Shown here piece by piece: positions 61,394-64,000 of a stretch of 64,000 nt of DNA. Origin of the DNA: CAWCXF01 sp963799455. GTDB taxonomy: Bacteria; Pseudomonadota; Alphaproteobacteria; Rhodobacterales; Rhodobacteraceae. The notes under the pieces were generated by a model. It was not told where the DNA came from, did no database searches, and was given only the letters and a program-made list of their open reading frames with translations. Every line of letters starts with the position of its first letter. The stretch's first letter is position 1. Location of the stretch: assembly GCA_963799455.1 (NCBI GenBank), contig CAWCXF010000008.1, positions 1,178,001 to 1,242,000 of the forward strand, in the 5' to 3' direction. The translations under genes and the position numbers were made by a program.

Positions 61394-63355
61394 ATGGCGG
61401 GGCCCGCGCGCGCCGTCCTCGCGGCGACGCTCGTCCTCGCGGCGCTCCTCCTCGCCGTCCCGGCGCAGGCGCAGGACGACCTCCAGGTGCTCCTCCAGGA
61501 GCACGCGGAGGCCATCGCCAAGCCCTCGCGCCGCACCGTCGAGGAGGTGGTGGACGCCCTCATCGAAGGCGGCGACCCGCGCGTGCCGGGCGTGCTGGCC
61601 ACCTGGCGCGACCGCGCGCTCTACCGGCGCGACGCGGACGGGCTCTTCTTCCGCGGCGAGGAGACGGACGACGGCGTGCGCCTCATCGACCTCGCCACGG
61701 GCGAGGCGGTGGCCGAGATCGGCTCGCGCGAGGCCTCGCAGATCCGCCCCAACCGCGGCGTGCAGGGGGTGATCGGCGCGGCGCTGGTGCGCTTCGGGCT
61801 CGTCGATCCCGACCCCGCCGCCCGCGCCCGCGCGCTGCGCGCGATCGAGCGCGAGCCCGAGGAGTCCCATCTCGCCGCGCTGCGAGAGGCCGCCGCGGTC
61901 GAGGCCGACCCCGGCCTGGGCGCGCGCATGGAGCGGCTCGCCCGGATCCTCGCGGTGGCGTTCGCCGAAGGGCCCGAGGCGCGGGTCGAGGCCATCGAGA
62001 GCCTGCGCGGCGAGCTGGGCGTCGAGGCCCGCGCGGCGCTCAACCCGGTCCTGGCCACCGCGCGCGGCGCGGGCCGGGCGCTGCCCGAGGACGCCAACCT
62101 CGCGCGCGAGCTGGTCCCCGGCCGCGACCTCTCGGAGGCGGAGGCCTACGACCTGCTGATCGAGGCCGGCCTCGCCCCGCCGCTCGTCACCCGCGCCGAG
62201 CGCCGCGCGGCGCTCGTGGCCAACGTCGAGGACGGCGCGGTGGGCGGCGTGCCCCTGGCCGATCTCGACGACGAGGCCGCGCGCATCCGCGCCTATCGGG
62301 GGCTCGTGGCCCGAGGGCTCGCCCCCGAGGGCGTGCCCGAGGAGGCGCGGGCCTCGCTGGTCGCCCGCCACGCCTTCTGGGACGCCTACCGCGAGCCCGA
62401 CGCCGCCGTCACCGACGCCGCCCGCGCGACGCTCGCCTCCATCGAGCGCCGCGTGGGGTGGAGCCGGGCGCTCGACCTCGCGCTCGACGCGCTCTCGCTG
62501 GCCTCGATCTACTTCCTCGCCGCGATCGGGCTCGCCATCACCTTCGGCGTGATGGGCGTCATCAACATGGCCCATGGCGAGTTCATCATGATGGGGGCCT
62601 ACACCGGCTACCTCGTGCAGACCGTGGTGCCCTCGCACACGCTGTCGATCCTCCTGGCGCTGCCATTGGCCTTCGCGGTCGGCGCGGCGGCCGGCGTCGT
62701 GCTGGAGCGGCTGGTGATCCGCCACCTGATACACCGCCCGCTCGAGACGCTGCTCGCCACCTTCGGCATCTCGATCGCGCTCCAGCAGCTCGCCAAGAAC
62801 CTCTTCGGCACCCAGGCCCGCCCGCTGACCGCGCCGGGCTGGCTGAACGGCGCCTGGGCGATCGACGACGTGGCCTCGATCAGCCACGTCCGCGTCGCCA
62901 TCTTCGTGCTGGCGGCGGCGTTCCTCGCGGCCCTCGTCCTCGTGCTGCGCCGCACGCGGCTCGGGCTCGATGTCCGCGCGGTGACGCAGAACCCCGGCAT
63001 GGCGGCCTCGATGGGCATCGACCCCGACCGCGTGCGGCGCCTGACCTTCGCGCTGGGCTCCGGCATCGCGGGCGTCGCGGGCGTGGCGATCGGGCTGCTC
63101 GCCCAGGTCACCTCCGAGATGGGCTCGGGCTACATCGTGCAGAGCTTCATGACCGTGGTCGTGGGCGGCGTCGGCAGCGTCTTCGGCACGCTCGCGGGCG
63201 CCGGCATGATCGGCGGGCTCCAGAAGGGGATCGAGTGGCTCAACCCCTCCAACACGCTCGCCGCGCAAACATACATGATCCTCTTCGTCATCCTCTTCAT
63301 CCAGATCCGCCCGCGCGGGCTCGTGGCCCTGCGCGGCCGCGCGGCGGGGGACTGA
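61394..63355 (+). CDS. urtB: Urea ABC transporter permease UrtB
   Basis: Permease of 653 residues with a signal-like start (AVLAATLVLAALLLAVPAQA). A large extracytoplasmic N-terminal domain of about 340 residues characteristic of UrtB follows (LYRRDADGLFFRGEETDDGV, LREAAAVEADPGLGARMERL). The LivH-like membrane domain contains ALSLASIYFLAAIGLAITFG, INMAHGEFIMMGAYTGYLVQ, ETLLATFGISIALQQLAKNL, LDVRAVTQNPGMAASMGIDP and VVVGGVGSVFGTLAGAGMIG. ATG 61394 gives MAGPARAVLA; earlier in-frame starts only add low-complexity sequence. urtC starts two bases after its stop. Confidence 0.95.
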   Translation: MAGPARAVLAATLVLAALLLAVPAQAQDDLQVLLQEHAEAIAKPSRRTVEEVVDALIEGGDPRVPGVLATWRDRALYRRDADGLFFRGEETDDGVRLIDLATGEAVAEIGSREASQIRPNRGVQGVIGAALVRFGLVDPDPAARARALRAIEREPEESHLAALREAAAVEADPGLGARMERLARILAVAFAEGPEARVEAIESLRGELGVEARAALNPVLATARGAGRALPEDANLARELVPGRDLSEAEAYDLLIEAGLAPPLVTRAERRAALVANVEDGAVGGVPLADLDDEAARIRAYRGLVARGLAPEGVPEEARASLVARHAFWDAYREPDAAVTDAARATLASIERRVGWSRALDLALDALSLASIYFLAAIGLAITFGVMGVINMAHGEFIMMGAYTGYLVQTVVPSHTLSILLALPLAFAVGAAAGVVLERLVIRHLIHRPLETLLATFGISIALQQLAKNLFGTQARPLTAPGWLNGAWAIDDVASISHVRVAIFVLAAAFLAALVLVLRRTRLGLDVRAVTQNPGMAASMGIDPDRVRRLTFALGSGIAGVAGVAIGLLAQVTSEMGSGYIVQSFMTVVVGGVGSVFGTLAGAGMIGGLQKGIEWLNPSNTLAAQTYMILFVILFIQIRPRGLVALRGRAAGD

Positions 63356-63357
63356 GC

Positions 63358-64000
63358 GTGCCCCGCGGCCCGCTGCTCGCGCGCCACCCCTCGGCGCTCG
63401 TGGTGCTCGCGGCGCTCGCGGCGCTCCTCGCCGCCGTGACGCTCGGCAGCGAGGCGCTGGGCACCGGCGCCGTCTCGACCTCGATGGTCAAGACGCTCGG
63501 CCGGACGCTCACCCTCTGCCTCGTGGCGCTCGCGATGGATCTGGTCTGGGGCTATTGCGGGATCCTGAGCCTCGGGCACATGGCGTTCTTCGGCATCGGC
63601 GGCTACGCCATCGGCCAGTGGCTGATGTACGCGCGCACCGAGGCCATCGTGGAGGCCTCGCTCGCGGGCTCCGTCCTGCCCCCCACGCCGCAGGAGGTGC
63701 GAGACGCCATCGCCACCCAGATCTTCGGCGTCGTGGGCTCGGACGAGCTGCCCTCGATCTGGGGCCTCGCCCACTCCCTGCCCGCGCAGCTCGCGGCGGT
63801 GGTTCTGGTGCCGGGGCTGCTCGCGCTCGTCTTCGGCTGGCTCGCCTTTCGGAGCCGCGTCACGGGCGTCTATCTCTCGATCCTGACCCAGGCCGGCACG
63901 CTCGCGCTGTCGCTCTGGCTCTTCCAGAACGACAGCGGGCTCAGGGGCAACAACGGGCTCTCGGGGCTCCAGAACATCCCCGGCCTGACGGACGTGCCGC
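63358..64000 (+). CDS. urtC: Urea ABC transporter permease UrtC (3' end outside window)
   Basis: LivM-like permease; only the first 214 codons are in the window. GTG start at 63358, two bases after the urtB stop. Segments are PSALVVLAALAALLAAVTLG, LGRTLTLCLVALAMDLVWGY, the diagnostic CGILSLGHMAFFGIGGYAIG, SLPAQLAAVVLVPGLLALVF and RSRVTGVYLSILTQAGTLAL followed by NDSGLRGNNGLSGLQ. It pairs with UrtB to form the membrane channel. Confidence 0.95.
   Translation, partial: MPRGPLLARHPSALVVLAALAALLAAVTLGSEALGTGAVSTSMVKTLGRTLTLCLVALAMDLVWGYCGILSLGHMAFFGIGGYAIGQWLMYARTEAIVEASLAGSVLPPTPQEVRDAIATQIFGVVGSDELPSIWGLAHSLPAQLAAVVLVPGLLALVFGWLAFRSRVTGVYLSILTQAGTLALSLWLFQNDSGLRGNNGLSGLQNIPGLTDVP

Overview
This is a very GC-rich chromosomal segment from an alphaproteobacterium of the Rhodobacterales (Paracoccaceae/Roseobacter-type) lineage. 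I infer this from gene order and gene content: leuS-lptE-holA; pmbA-cysQ-DUF4170-waaA-lpxK; divergent dciA/mutY; rnhB next to the cell-cycle methyltransferase ccrM; and a GGAAC-N16-CGTT promoter of the EcfG general-stress type. No tRNA or rRNA gene was recognised. The genus cannot be fixed from the sequence alone.

Layout. 1-4.7 kb: leuS (5' end outside the window), lptE, holA. 5-12.6 kb: a frameshifted group-4 glycosyltransferase, a glutathione transferase, an HI0933-type flavoprotein, an SDR and a DUF2125 secreted protein. 13-18.4 kb: pmbA, cysQ, DUF4170, waaA, lpxK (the last two are lipid A/Kdo genes). This operon is interrupted by a TPR-gene fragment that follows a perfect 35-bp inverted repeat, and lpxK carries a one-base frameshift. 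18.7-21.9 kb: dciA, mutY, a LysE exporter and its divergent Lrp regulator. 22.3-23.8 kb: an intact IS5-family element fused head-on to a truncated inverted copy. 24-26 kb: ccrM and rnhB. 26.4-29.0 kb: an IS5-family element split by a second, DDE/rve-type IS. 29.7-30.8 kb: a small periplasmic protein overlapping a membrane-anchored ToxR-like winged-helix regulator.

30.9-41.7 kb is metabolic. A class III CoA-transferase and an HMG-CoA lyase stand divergent from a TctCBA tripartite tricarboxylate transporter, a set that could import, activate and cleave a branched carboxylate such as 3-hydroxy-3-methylglutarate. A TauABC-like ABC transporter and a SorAB-type sulfite dehydrogenase with its cytochrome c follow. 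41.8-46.2 kb is a minus-strand envelope-stress operon (DUF3618-like, nutrient-deprivation-type protein, holin-like DUF1469, YtxH-like, alpha/beta hydrolase) behind the EcfG-type promoter. 46.4-50.9 kb: putA with a frameshift and a large low-complexity insert, and its divergent Lrp regulator. 51.4-55.2 kb: a TRAP transporter (dctPQM) with a 3-hydroxyisobutyrate-dehydrogenase-like enzyme. 55.2-59.6 kb is an IS graveyard with decayed IS5-, IS256-, IS3- and possibly IS110-type transposases. 59.6-64 kb: urea ABC transporter urtA, urtB and the start of urtC.

Two themes run through the window. Short tandem duplications (12-33 bp units) recur in spacers, in dead transposases and inside coding genes, and several proteins carry Ala/Gly/Pro-rich insertions or extensions. 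Single-base frameshifts break otherwise well-conserved genes (lpxK, putA, dctM, the glycosyltransferase); because lpxK is normally essential, some are likely sequencing or assembly errors.
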